Position numbers and translations under genes: made by a program | In this document: one piece after another, positions 1 to 10,560 of the stretch | How positions within the stretch are numbered: the stretch's first letter is position 1 | Layout of the letters: every line of letters starts with the position of its first letter | Source of the DNA: Liopterus haemorrhoidalis | Lineage: Eukaryota; Arthropoda; Insecta; Coleoptera; Dytiscidae | Direction: 5' to 3' | DNA length: 64,000 nt | Assembly: GCA_963971575.1 (NCBI GenBank) | Contig: OZ020613.1 | Coordinates: 50,276,250 to 50,340,249, forward strand | Notes under the pieces: model-generated | Told to the model about the DNA's origin: nothing | What the model saw: only the letters and a program-made list of their open reading frames with translations | Database searches by the model: none

Positions 1-38
1 AACGCATCTGGAAATACTTACCCAGTTTCGAATAACAT

Positions 39-374
39 TCAAGAATACCACTTGACACATTTTAGTGTTCGCATACGAAACTGACTATTCGAATTTGGTC
101 GCACACGTAAAGTTACGCATGAGTTCAAGAATTGGACCCCAGGAACCACACTAGACGTAGACGGTGTTTCTATTAAAATGTCTTCACTCGAATCTGAGCT
201 GTCCAATAACAATGTGTTGTTGGCCGCCGGTACATAATCCGTATCTCCCGTACCAACTACATTATCTGCAACACTATCTTCTCCACCCGATTCAGATTCT
301 GAATAAGGTATAGCTCGAAGATTTTGTAATTGCTTCTCTATTTTAAAGTCGGAAATATTTTTACGCGCACTCAT
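39..374 (-). pseudogene. Acidic N-terminal ORF, possibly piggyBac-like
   Basis: A 111-codon frame starts with a clear ATG at 374. It has a basic start (MSARKN) followed by a long Asp/Glu/Ser-rich stretch with SESESGGEDS and DSSDSSED clusters, and it closes at 39 shortly before the window edge. Many piggyBac transposases begin with a disordered acidic leader of this type, and real piggyBac remnants occur elsewhere in the window. No catalytic domain is visible because the sequence runs off the left edge. It could equally be the leader of another transposase. I am not confident of the family. Confidence 0.3.
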
Positions 375-768
375 ATTGATTTAATTCAAAATGAACACAG
401 TAATTATATCGAATACTTTATTCAGCTTACACACCACTACTGAGAGTTTCAACACTGATCGAACAATAAGAAAGCATAACAAAATATTTAGCGGTTCGTA
501 ATGTAAACAAATAATTCTAAGTACCCTCAAGCACGATAATAAAGTTCTTTGTACTACGTCATTTTGACGACTGTGGTCTTTGTAGATATGACTCATTGTA
601 TTTCGAAAACTAATAAAGATAACATCTTTATATTTAAACGGGGTCTATAAAACTACAAATTATTAAAAGTCAAAGAGTGTCATGTTTAAACTAGGCATAA
701 CTTTAAAAATATTATCATTTTACTTCACGGAATCGTCAATTTGACGACTGCGGTCTTTCTAGTGTTAA
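375..768. other. Intergenic, repeated 16-bp motif, no gene
   Basis: No supportable coding frame. The motif GACGACTGYGGTCTTT occurs twice in the same orientation (566-581 and 743-758), about 177 bp apart, the second copy just outside the Harbinger TSD. This suggests the subterminal part of an older element. Confidence 0.4.
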
Positions 769-1048
769 AGGTGCATTCATAGTTCCAAATTATACTTAGA
801 ATTTATATTTATAATCTTAATTATAATTATACTTGCGGATACCCATTCACACTAGCTCAAATTATATTTATAATTAGCAGGTGCATCCATCTGTTAGTAC
901 GAATTGAAGCTACTCGGTCGGTAATGTAGATCTAATATTTAACCTCTGTTTTCGAATTGTTTGTTTACAACTTTCCAACGGTCATTCATAGCAGTCACGT
1001 ATAACCATCGTATAACTAACAAATAGCTACTAAATAGTGAAGCGAATA

Positions 1049-2030
1049 ATGGAAGGAGAGATTTTTTTCTTAGGTTTAGTAGAGGCTAACCCAGTGCTTT
1101 ATGATAAAAGACATGAAGATTAAAAAAAAAACGATTTAAAAGAAATCGTATGGCGTCAAATTGGAGATCAAGTTTGTATTAGCGGTAAGTACATTCAGTT
1201 GTAGTAAATTTTTTTTATAATTTTACGAAATTTTGCTCTTTATACATCATTCTCTGTAATACATTAACACAAATTCTGTTTATTGAATTATTTATTCATT
1301 TATACTTAGTTCTAGACCAATTGCTAATGGCAAATGTCTTGCTTAAAAAAAAAGTTTAACAAACTTAAATTTTCTTTTAGGAGAAGAAGCCTTAAATTTT
1401 TTTTATTAATTTAAGACAGAAGTATGTGAAGGAGAAGCAGATCGACTCTGATTTAACAAAAAGCGGGGCTGCTGCACCGTCCAGGAAGGAATGGCCGCTA
1501 ATGCAACACATAGCATTTTTAAAAGATGTTATCAAGCCAAGAAAGTACGTATTTTGTTTTATATTTTAATACACGAACAAGGTTTTGCCACAAATTGCAA
1601 CGTCCAACCCTGTGGTCATCGAAGACAACTCTCATCCGTCTACGAGTAAAGCAAATAACTCGTTCGAATTCGTGCCTGTTTATGCACTAGACGATGATAG
1701 TATGTCTGTCATGGAGTTGTCTTCTCCCAGAGATACCTGCACTACACCGTTTTCACCACCGCCAACAGACTCTTTTACACCAACACCAACACCTACACAA
1801 ACGCTTACACCCACACCCACATCTGCAGCTACACCAGTTACACCAACTCCAAAAAAAAAAAAAAACAACATGAAATGGAAGACATATTTACTGCTCTGAA
1901 TCATCCCATAAATGTGCCGATATCCAAAACGCAAGAAAGGAGTAAAATTAGACCCAGGGTTTCTTCGTTTTGCAGTTATCTAGCAGAGATACTGAACGGA
2001 AAACGGAGGAGGAGGAGGAGGAGAAGTTAG
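1049..2030 (+). pseudogene. Harbinger accessory MADF-domain protein, broken
   Basis: The first exon (1049-1184) encodes a MADF (Myb/SANT-like) start reading LGLVEANPVLYDKRHED, followed by an in-frame stop, then KEIVWRQIGDQV and a GTAAGT donor. The second exon (1381 to about 1544) follows a pyrimidine-rich AG acceptor and continues the domain with RKEWPLMQHIAFLKDV. The third (from about 1582) is Thr/Pro-rich with TPTPTPTQ repeats. It loses frame in an A10 run near 1854 and ends in the other frame with FCSYLAEILNGK and a poly-Arg tail. In Harbinger elements this protein binds the transposon ends and carries the transposase to the nucleus. The stop, a frameshift in exon 2 and the poly-A slip make it a pseudogene. 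Splice junctions are inferred. Confidence 0.75.
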
Positions 2031-2317
2031 AAGGCAAAATTTTAGATTTAGCATTTAAAAAATAATGTTTTTATAATATTTATATTTTATTTTTTGTAAA
2101 TTTCATTAGTATAATTATTTTATAAGCTTGTATACCGTAACGTTACCAATTAATAACAATTTAAAATTTCTATTTTTGTTTTTTTTCTATTTATACCTAA
2201 ATAAATGTTATCCCATAATTTGATATATTGATTATAATTTGGACAATTAGAAAAATTAATTTTTTCTTCAAATTACATTTCTAATACATTAAAATTAATT
2301 TTACCGAAAAGTAATAA

Positions 2318-2355
<38 letters not shown>
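2318..2355. repeat. (TA)n microsatellite
   Basis: An uninterrupted TA tract lies between the two convergent Harbinger genes, in the presumed terminator region of both. Confidence 0.9.
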
Positions 2356-2356
<1 letters not shown>

Positions 2357-2376
2357 GTAGGGAAACAAAACTTAAG

Positions 2377-4107
2377 CTATTGATGCCATGGTACAGAACC
2401 AGCAGGACTATTGAAATACATTTTTAATGTATTTCTTAAATTTTCTGGTGATCTGAGAGCATTTCTTGTCCATATTCTTCGGTTCAGTGTCCTTAAACTA
2501 TTCAGAGCTGAATTCACAAGCGCATTTGTTCTCCAGCTTCCTGGTATAATGTTATCATTATCACAACGGTCTGCATAATTTGATGGACAATATACTTCAT
2601 CGCAGATGTTTCCTGTTGTTCTGATGAAATTATGCAAACACACACAAGCTTTCACAATGTTGTCCGCTGTCTCTGGTTGTGCATTTATAACTCGGTGGAA
2701 TATGCGAAACCGAGAAACCATTATACCAAAGGTATTTTCAATGCATCTGCGTGCCCTTGATAGCCTATAATTAAAATTTCGCTTTTCTTCCGTTAAGGAG
2801 GTTGCGCCATATGGTCTCATTACATTATGCCTTAATGGGAATGCTTCATCCCCAACAAAGAAATATGGAAAATTTATATTTGTGTTTCACAAATAGTCCA
2901 CATCTGGCCAATTTAAATCTTCGGCATATAATTTTTGCCCAAAAGAAGAGGCTCGCAATATATCTCCATCACTTTGGGAGCCATACGCACCTATATCTAC
3001 GTATGTGAAAAGATAATTGGCATCACATACGGCAAATAGCACTATGCTAAAACTATTCTTGTAGTTGAAGTATTGAGAACCAGAATGGGCTGGTGCTTGT
3101 ATAACCACATGCTTACCATCGAGACTTCCTACACAATGTGGTAAGTTCCATTTTTTATAAAAATCTTCGGCTATTGCCTTGAATTCATCTTTATTTGGAA
3201 ACTTCAAATAAATGGGAGATAATACATCCCATCCATATCGCATAGCAAGTCTCATGTATTATATTGCAGGTTGTTGATTTCCCTATTCTAAAATTATATG
3301 CTAAAGTTGGGATTGAGTCTCCTGTTGCCAAATGCCTGGAATAATATTATAAAAATAATTATATATACATATATCTATCTATTTTTATTTTACCGACCGC
3401 CTCATATTTAAGGGGAGGTATTGTAATCATACCGATTTTAACATCTAGATTTTGATGTATGTCCACGAATTGAGTTCGTACATCACGTTTTGCCTATTTT
3501 TAACATTATGTCTGTCGGTTCATGGACACGTGTAGAGCAAATTTGGCTGCACGGGTTTTAATTAAACTTCATATCAACTTTTGGTAAAAATCGGTCTACC
3601 GTAAGTGGAAGTTTACGCGTGTCATTTCTTAGTATTTTGTGAATATTTGGTAACAAAGAATTATTTCGATAAAATTTATTTGAAGAAAGTTACTTTTACA
3701 ACATAAATGAGACAAGTTTGAAATTTTTTTTTGATTTTGTGAAATTTTTTGATTAAATATTCAGCAGTGTCGGTCGGTTCTGAGGCGGCCACAACTAATT
3801 TTTTATTTATTGTATATATTTATTTATTTTATTACCTTAAAGTAATTGCCAGTCGAGCACCAGGACTAATTGGAATTCTACGTACACTATCTTTTTGTAA
3901 ACGAACACGTACTAAATTTAGCAGAGTATCAAATTGTTCAACGGTCATGTGAGTGTAATTAGAAAATAAACTTTTATCACACAGTCGCATTTCCCGCATC
4001 AAATTATTCCAGTGAACAGAGCGTTCACTGCGTCTCTCCTTTATTGGATGAACCCACCATCTACGTTTTTGAATTTTATTCATTTTCATTAATGCCATAG
4101 TGACCAA
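2377..4107 (-). pseudogene. Harbinger transposase (DDE_Tnp_4 type), two exons, broken
   Basis: Exon 1 (4107-3836) encodes the HARBI1-like N-terminus with RRWWVHPI, EMRLCDKSLFSNY and ISPGARLAITLR. A GT donor at 3835/3834 and an AG acceptor at 3337/3336 bound a 500-bp intron. Splicing joins ITLR to HLATGDS, the expected family sequence. Exon 2 continues with the first catalytic Asp in VGSLDGKHVVIQAP, the second in VGDEAFPLRHN and the Glu in RRCIENTFGI. Defects are a small indel near 3247 and one in-frame TGA at 2889-2887, just before the second Asp. Otherwise the frame is preserved to 2377. In life it would excise and reinsert the element at TWA targets. Loss is recent enough that all three catalytic residues remain. 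Confidence 0.9.
3390..3790. mobile_element. Possible MITE inside the transposase intron
   Basis: The 500-bp intron holds a pair of inverted motifs, ACCGACCGCCTCA near 3393 and TGAGGCGG near 3781 (with CGGTCGGT beside it), about 390 bp apart. Intronic location and inverted ends suggest a small nonautonomous element. The pairing is imperfect and I could not define a TSD. Confidence 0.35.
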
Positions 4108-4472
4108 AATTCTTCGTCAGCGCACTAATTCCCTAAATATTTCCTTCATAATTAAGTCATCCATAGTTTAAAATATATATATATATATATATAGTTCAAA
4201 ATAAATATATATTTATTATTTATCAACAACTACACTTTTGTAGACCATTTGACACATTAGTTTTTAGGTTATGGTTCGAATTCTAACACTAATTATAAAT
4301 ATAAGTATGAAGTTTGTAAACTTTTCAGTTATACTTATATTTAGCGTTAGGATTAGAATTAGAGTGGGTGAGTGTGAATGGTTATAAGGAAGGCAATATA
4401 ACAAACTTTCTGTGTATAAATAAAAACATAAATATGATTATAATTACGGAACTGTGAATGCATCTTAATTCG

Positions 4473-4552
4473 TAGTGTTTAAATGGGCTGCATTAGGCGC
4501 AAATAGCCTTTGTTGCTGTGCGCCAAGAATTTTAACTGACTAACTGACCTTT
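4473..4552 (+). mobile_element. LINE 3' tail fragment (stem-loop plus tetranucleotide tail)
   Basis: This segment matches, with few differences, the 3' end of the complete LINE at 29631-35756: GGGCTGC, then GGCGCA...TGCGCC forming a stem, then a CTGA/CTAA tail. It is a 5'-truncated LINE copy or a SINE that borrowed the tail, and it sits directly beside the Harbinger right end. No coding sequence remains. Confidence 0.7.
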
Positions 4553-4930
4553 TTAAGTGATAAATTTCTATTTTAAACTTATCTTGGGAATATATGTTAA
4601 ATATTTATCTAACATAAATTTACATTTGTTTTAATAAATAATTTTAATGGTATTGAATAACGTATAATACATGACATTAATTATCTATAATGTTTTAACT
4701 GATGCATAATCATAGCCGAGTGTTATGCTTCTATCTGAAAATTTTTATGATAAAAAATACAATTTATTTATGAAAATTTATATTTTATTCATAGCACATA
4801 TTACAACTTATTTTATTTATCTATTTATTATTTGAACATTAACTGCTTGGCATAAATCTAAAAGAATCTAAAAATCTAAAATTTATTTTTGAATTTTGAA
4901 TGTATTTTGTGAATGAAATGTATTTTTACT
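4553..4930. other. AT-rich stretch, nothing recognised
   Basis: No coding frame, inverted end or RNA structure could be supported here. Confidence 0.5.
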
Positions 4931-5700
4931 TATTTATTGGTAGCAAACTCACAGAACTTTCTATCTCTGTACTTAAAGATTTTTATTATCCGGATACTAT
5001 CGAATTCGGAGAGGTTGTGAAAATTTACAGGGACACTATTAGAATTTTTATTATTTAAATTACACAATTCGTGACCGCTGCCTCTAAAATTTTCAGTGAA
5101 ATGAGAATGATCTTTAACTTTATGATCGTTGTATGAGTATGTTTTTTCACAAAAGTGACATCGATCATCTGTTCTAAATGTTTGCTCTTCATCTGAGTTT
5201 AGTTTTTAATAACATTAGAAAAAATGTCGTCTAATTTTGAACTGATTTGTTTGAGTTTTTGAACGAACCAAATTATACAGTCAACACTGGTGTATAATTC
5301 AAACCAAGATAAAGAATCATCATACGAGCATTTCAAATAATAAGCGATATTAAAAGGTTCCTGTTTCTGAAATCTCGTTTTTTTTTTTTTGCTGATTCAC
5401 TGCATTTTTTTAAAATACTTTTAAGAACTGCGTATATCACAAATGGTACTTGTTCGTTATTTTTATGATTTAAGAATTTTAAAATTTTCGCTTGTTCAGA
5501 TGGAATTTAAACTTTGGTTTTATTCATATTTGTAAATTCAATAAATGATTATTTAAACTTTCTTGACTTTTAAAATGATATAAACATCTATTACAAAATG
5601 TTGCTTTCACATTTGTGTACCCTATTTGTTTACATAGCAGTCTTAATAAGCCTATAATTAATGCAAAGTGAAACTTTATTTATCTTTCAAAAATATCATT
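4931..5700 (-). pseudogene. Polinton/Maverick-like type-B DNA polymerase, N-terminal remnant
   Basis: Read on the minus strand across two or three frames, the order is: a C2H2-like finger (FCNRCLYHF), a segment QVPFVIYAVLKSIL at the position of exonuclease motif I (usually YADFE), a segment with YYLKCSYDDSLSWFELY, then a CHFC...KVKDHSHFTENFRG...LCNL zinc/HNH-like module and VPVNFHNLSEFDS before a stop at 4931. This order is known from the protein-primed DNA polymerases of Polinton-like elements in insects. The exonuclease Asp and Glu are replaced (AVLK), and there is a stop and a frameshift at a poly-A tract near 5385. Polymerase palm motifs are absent, so only the N-terminal third survives. 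Family call is from motif memory. Confidence 0.65.
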
Positions 5701-6167
5701 TAATTCCACTTCATCATCGTTAAGATCATTGTCATCATCACAATATAACATTAACAAATTTATTTTATGAGGTTAATTATGCTTGCTGAGAGATCTATAC
5801 TGATATTCTGAGCAACTTTAAGATTTATACGTAAAACCATAAGATCGTAGCGTACGAGTCAACCGTAGACGTCTCTATTATAGCTTTACGATAAATGCAA
5901 TTCTGTGCAATCTATACGCGGCAACGTTTACTTTCCATGTTACGTTTACTTTACGATTTGTGCCTCACTTCACTTTGGTTTGGTTTGTCTTGACAAGTAG
6001 AAATTAACATATTTTTTTTAAAATGAAGTAAGTTGTCACTAAAAGTAAATGATATATTACCATCTATACTATCACAAAGTATGACTGAACATACATGATA
6101 TTGTTTTTTACTGAAATATATTGTTTTTTTTTTTTTTAAGTTAAATTTAAAATCTTTTGTTTTATAT
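5701..6167. other. Gap without a supportable gene
   Basis: An Asp-rich frame on the minus strand near 5700-5770 may extend the polymerase remnant upstream. The rest, including poly-T tracts around 6010 and 6123, shows nothing I can call. Confidence 0.4.
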
Positions 6168-6380
6168 TTGTTTAAACGAAAGAGAAAACGAACAGTAAAT
6201 ACGACAAGGGAAAAATATGATATGTATCTAGAAGTAATGGAAGATAATTTTGCGTTCCGGAGTGGTACTATTAATCCCACTTTGGGCGAAAATTATCTCC
6301 TTAACAAGTGGGAAGAATTGACCAACAAACTAAATGCAGTTGGTAGTGGTCCACAGTTGGCACCAGATGAGTGGAAAAAG
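6168..6380 (+). pseudogene. Zeste-type Myb/SANT DNA-binding exon, orphan
   Basis: A basic start (MFKRKRKRT) leads into REKYDMYLEVMEDNFAFRSG, then LLNKWEELTNKLNAVGSGP and APDEWKK, followed by a GTATGT donor. This is the trihelix-like Myb/SANT domain found in Drosophila Zeste and in many transposon-encoded partner proteins (Myb_DNA-bind_5 type). The next exon, expected to start near W-x-D, is not found. Instead a piggyBac fragment follows within 300 bp, so the gene looks cut off. It may be the DNA-binding partner of a lost Harbinger element. Confidence 0.65.
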
Positions 6381-6686
6381 GTATGTTTATTTTTTTTGTA
6401 ATACACAATATGGTAAAATTGTAGTTCACGTTTCTATACGATGCATTATTTTCGTATCACAATCAAATCTCACTATCAAATCAACTGAGCTTCTTTTTAC
6501 TATGATTATCAGATTGTATTTTGAATTAACCTGTACCTCCGTAATAAAAAAAATTATATACAATTTTACAAAGAATGCGAATTTTTTTTTGCAATCATAA
6601 TGTCTATGTGTCTTACATATAAGCCAGTAGAGAAAATGTATTGTTAAAAAAAAAATAGTATTTCCACTCCATTTTTTGCAAAAATA

Positions 6687-7577
6687 ATGTCATGTAGAAG
6701 ATTTGTGCTTATAAAAAAATATTTACATTTTACGAATAACGAGACATATAATCCGGCAACACATACAAATCCAAAACTCAATAAGATCTGGCCAGTTTAC
6801 GAAAGCCTAAAAAAAAGTTTCAACTGGCATATATACCTGAACGGGATATAACGATAGACGGAAGTTTAATGCTATATACAAGTTTATTGAGTTGGAAGCA
6901 ATACATACCCATGAAACGAGCCAGATTTGGCATAAAAAGTTTTTTACTGTTCGAGTCAAAATCAGGATACATTTGGTCTTCTCTAATTTATACTGGCAAA
7001 GGAACAATTATTGACAGTGAATTTCCAAATTTACCTGTTTCTTCACAAGTTGTAATGAGTCTGATGAAACCTTTACTAAATAAGGGATACTGTCTCACAA
7101 TTGATAATTTTTATAGTTCTATTGAATTGACTGATATACTTACATCGTACCATACTGATACTTATGAGACTATGAGATCAAATAGAAGAGGCTTGCCAAA
7201 GAATCTAAAAAACCCATAAAAGTTCATTCAGGATATGTAAGGGCATATAGGAAACAGAGAGCAATGGTAATGAGATGGAAAGACAAGCGCGATGTGTATT
7301 TTCTTTCAACTATCCATGGCACAGATATGGTGGAAATAGAAAAAAAGGAATACCAGGCTAACGAAACCCAAAGTGGCCTTTGATTATAACTTTACAATGG
7401 GTGGTGTTGATAGAGTCGATCAACACCTTTCTAACTACCCATTACCTAGAAAACGCGGGAAAAAATATTACAATTTTTTTTTTTCATCTTATTGAACAAG
7501 CTATTTGGAATTCTTATGTATTGTATACAAAAACAGGAGGTTCGATGACACATATATCTACTACTGTTAATTTTTAA
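6687..7577 (+). pseudogene. piggyBac transposase, C-terminal two thirds, frameshifted
   Basis: Starting at the ATG at 6687 it reads MSCRRFVLIKKYLHFTNNE, then KLNKIWPVYESLK. A one-base loss in an A8 run near 6809 shifts frame. It continues PERDITIDGSLM (first catalytic Asp region, normally IDESLM), LSWKQYIPMKRARFGIKSF, CLTIDNFYSS (second Asp), then RSNRRGLPKNLK. Two more shifts lead to MRWKDKRDV, MGGVDRVDQHLSNY (third Asp) and FFHLIEQAIWNSYVLYTK. PiggyBac transposases cut and paste at TTAA using three Asp residues, and all three are recognisable here. The N-terminus and the Cys-rich C-terminal finger are missing. Clearly dead. Confidence 0.9.
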
Positions 7578-7610
7578 GGTGAACAGATTATCAACGCTGG
7601 TCACATTATA

Positions 7611-9400
7611 ATGTGTAGTGAACCGAGCAAAATAGATTGTATATCCACAATTTTTACACTTTGTTTGCAAACAAGTGCATTAAAAGCAACACTACATGAG
7701 GTTAAACTTGTGTTGAAGCTTATAAAAAACAATCTTTTAGTGGATGACGCTGAATGCACATGTAAAGCCGGTCAGGGTAGAAGGTGTAAACATATTTCAG
7801 CGACAGTGTTTTACTGCAGCAGGTTGTATATTATGTAGATTATTTAATTACAATACAAGTGAAAAAATAAATGGGTGAGATCAAAACACCAGTGACATCA
7901 CTTTGTTGCACAATAATATCGGAATACTCAAACATTTGATGAGTATTTTTTTTTTTTATATGTAAAATTATTTTTAAGGCACAAAATTTATTTTCAATTG
8001 TTCTTGTTTATTTCCAACAGTGGAGTTTCATTTTTATTGTAAAATTTTCAAATTCCATAGAGTCGCTTAATTTTTATAATTTCAATTTTAACAGTAAAAA
8101 TCACTATTCTATCGCTCTTTTCTTATTTGCAGAAACAATATCACCGAATTAAACAAGATTTCTCCAGCGGACGTACAGTGTTGGTGGTTGAAAGAAAAAC
8201 ATGTGTGAATTGCTTTGGCACTGGGTTCTTGGTACTCTTCTTTCACTACTGCCCAGAAGTCAATGAGATTGAGGGTGGCTCTAGCGACAACTTTAACGTA
8301 AGTTTCTGTAAAACTCTGGTGTTTTTCGCCATTATTTATATATTATTTTCGCGTACCCTCAACCATTCCGGTTGGGAACCATTGCTTTAGAAGAACGGTC
8401 CTAGTAGGAGCAATTAAATTGGATGAAAAGAAAAAAAAACATGTGTGCAATTCACACATGTTTTTCTTTCAACCACCAACCAGTACCGATAGAAGAATTT
8501 AGATGCATAAAAAAAAATAAGTTGATACAGAACCTGATATAATCTCAAATGAGTTTTTAAATGAATTACAGTTTGTCGTTCCAAATAGTGAAATTTCGAA
8601 GCACAGTTTGCATAGACATGAAATAGTTAATAAAATGTATAATATTTCAGTCATTAGTAATTTAGGAGACATTGAAGCCTTATTTAATAATGCTGCCAGC
8701 AATAGTTTATAGTTTATTGATCAATAATCATTTTAATTTAGCTTCATGTTGTGTTAATACTTACGCTCAATTATTTAATGAACGTCCAATTTATTTATTA
8801 ATTTTATTTATCAAACAACTTATAAAGACAAATCATATTGGTTAAAATGTAGGCAATTTAGAGTAACGGGAAGTAGAATTTATGAATTATATACCTATTA
8901 TAAAAATAAAAATCCAAATTGGGAACTAAAAATAAAAAAATATTTTTGGCCTACAAGCTTTTCAAAAAAATTCACGAAATATGGTAGGTATTGAAAATGA
9001 GCCTTTGGCAAGGAAAAAGTATATTGAAAACACAAATCAAATAGTTGTAACTTATGGTAGTATTTAAAAATATCATCCCAGAAAACTTATTGAAATTAAA
9101 TGTCCTTATGAAGGTAGAAATATTACAGCTAATTCTCTGTTATAGTCTCTTACCTTTTTAGATATTAATAGGCAGTTAAAGAAAAATCATTAATATTATG
9201 GACAAGTTCAAATGGGAATGTCAGTTTTAAATTTACCAGTAACTGATTTTATTATATATTTTTCTTCTGATAATACTATAGAAATTATAAATGTTCCATA
9301 TAATTCGGTATTCCAAGATAATTTATTACCAATTGGACAAAAAATATTTTTTGAAAAAATGTTGCACGAGATATGTAAAAATAAATTCGAAAAACTCTAG
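7611..9400 (+). pseudogene. SWIM zinc-finger plus YqaJ recombinase-like protein, decayed
   Basis: The 5' part encodes a SWIM finger, ECTCKAGQGRRCKHISATV (C-x-C...C-x-H). A middle piece around 8150 reads ISPADVQCWWLKEKHV. The 3' part, across several frames, gives YWLKCRQFRVTGSRIYELY near 8840, then KLIEIKCPYEGR near 9090 (the E-x-K of the YqaJ nuclease core) and YYGQVQMGMSVLNLP near 9200, ending FFEKMLHEICKN. YqaJ is a lambda-exonuclease-fold nuclease. In insects the SWIM+YqaJ pairing is common in multicopy genes associated with ISL2EU-type transposons. Stops and shifts are frequent. A 33-bp exact inverted repeat (8180-8212, 8448-8480) splits the middle of the gene. Confidence 0.7.
8180..8480. 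repeat. 33-bp exact inverted repeat with 235-bp loop
   Basis: Arms 8180-8212 and 8448-8480 are perfect reverse complements, beginning GTTGGTGGTTGAAAGA. The left arm overlaps the coding piece WWLKEKHV of the SWIM/YqaJ remnant. The loop contains GGTTGGGAACCATTGCT, which resembles a hAT terminus. An inverted duplication of gene sequence next to a transposon end fits aberrant end repair or a MITE footprint. Confidence 0.75.
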
Positions 9401-9494
9401 GGGGAGTACAGGAGAGATGACCATAGAAGAGACTATAACCATTCGAGATATTCCATTCGTATTTTGCGCTAAAAGGACAATTATCTGTCTATAA

Positions 9495-9760
9495 TACGTA
9501 GTTGGTATGCCGCCATGTTGTCACGTGACTAGGCGTCAGTAGGCAGATCGGTTCAGTTATTATTGAAGTAAATGTATTTACACGCGTCTGGAGTGAAAAA
9601 TATTCTTTGTATCTTCGTCGTTCTAGTCAATAAAAAGATATGTTCAAACTTTTTATATTTATATTATCATCAATTATTCTAGTTTAAGACTGTTGGTGTT
9701 TTTTTCATAATGTATTTTGCTTTTGTTATAACAAATTGTTTATTTTAACAAATACCTGTA
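9495..9760. other. Leader region upstream of the pogo-like gene
   Basis: No coding frame. A GC-richer patch (9510-9560) includes CACGTGAC, an E-box-like sequence, and may be a promoter, but nothing proves transcription. Confidence 0.3.
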
Positions 9761-9814
9761 AGGAGACTTACACCACTCGCTGTTGGGAGAGTTGACCAGT
9801 GGTTCAAGTCTCCT
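9761..9814. other. Strong 54-nt hairpin with B-box-like 3' arm
   Basis: AGGAGACTT (9761) pairs perfectly with AAGTCTCCT (ending 9814), and an inner ACCACT pairs with AGTGGT across a 2x2 internal loop. The 3' arm holds GGTTCAAGTCTCC, close to a pol III B-box. It could be a folded transposon end or a small structured RNA. Confidence 0.5.
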
Positions 9815-9871
9815 CTTATTGAATGTTTCCTATTATAATATTAATTTTACTTTATCAATTAACAGAACAGG

Positions 9872-10560
9872 ATGCCATTCCGCTACAAACGTAAAGAGGG
9901 CAATGCACGGAGGCTAGCTTTTACTATAGAGAGTATTAAAAATGCATTAAAAGAGATACAAGATGGAAAATCTATAAGAGCTACTGCATTAAAATACGAC
10001 AAAGATAGAACTACTTTACGTAGGTATTTACAAAATAAAAGCAAACTGGACAAAATTTAAACTAAGGGGAGCCAGTATAAGGACTCGCAGGTTTTTACTG
10101 AAGAAGAAGAAAAAATTTTAGTCAATGGTCTGTTTATTTGTAGCAAAATGAACTACGGTTTGACCAGAAAAGCCGCGTTAACTGTCGCATATGAATGTGT
10201 GAAATCCAATACAAATAAGATACCTGAAAACTGACAAAACAAAGTTCTGCTGGCAGTGCCTGGTTCCGTGGATTTTGTATGAGAAATCCTGAGATAAGTT
10301 TAAGAACACCTGAGGCTACGAGCTTATCCAGAGCAACAAGTTTTAATAAAAAAAACGTCGATGCTTTGAAAATTTGAAAACAGTAAGAGAAAAATTTCAT
10401 TTTGAAGCATAAAATATGTACAATTGCAACGAAACAGGGTGCACGACTGTACAGAAATGTCCCAAAGTAATAGCAAGTAAAAAAGATCGTCAGGTTGGAC
10501 AAGTAACATCGGCAGAACGAGGCATACTTGTAACGGTTTGTTTAACAATGAATGCGATTT
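9872..10560 (+). pseudogene. pogo-like (Tc1/mariner superfamily) transposase remnant
   Basis: The ATG at 9872 opens a psq/CENP-B-type helix-turn-helix: MPFRYKRKEGNARRLAF, then IRATALKYDKDRTTLRRYL. After an in-frame stop near 10058 the frame continues with FTEEEEKILVNGL and [20 protein letters not shown], then NMYNCNETGCTTVQKCP and QVGQVTSAERGILVTVC. The order matches pogo-derived transposases, where an N-terminal HTH binds DNA and a DDD/E core cuts it. The first catalytic residue, normally Asp in DETG, is Asn here (NETG). The remaining catalytic residues are absent because the sequence ends near 10560. Dead and truncated. Confidence 0.8.

Larger units (their letters stand above)
769..4465. 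mobile_element. Harbinger (PIF/Harbinger) DNA transposon, complete ends
   Basis: The ends match as terminal inverted repeats: AGGTGCATTCATAGTTCC at the left and, reverse-complemented, AGATGCATTCACAGTTCC at the right. Both are flanked by TAA (766-768 and 4466-4468), the 3-bp target typical of Harbinger. Inside are two genes pointing at each other, a MADF-type DNA-binding protein on the plus strand and a DDE transposase on the minus strand, which is the usual two-gene layout of the superfamily. Both genes carry inactivating changes, so this copy is probably dead, though its ends are readable. Confidence 0.85.

Noticed and set aside
1680..1934. Minus-strand Gly/Val-rich frame
   Set aside because: Antisense of the Thr/Pro repeats of the MADF protein.
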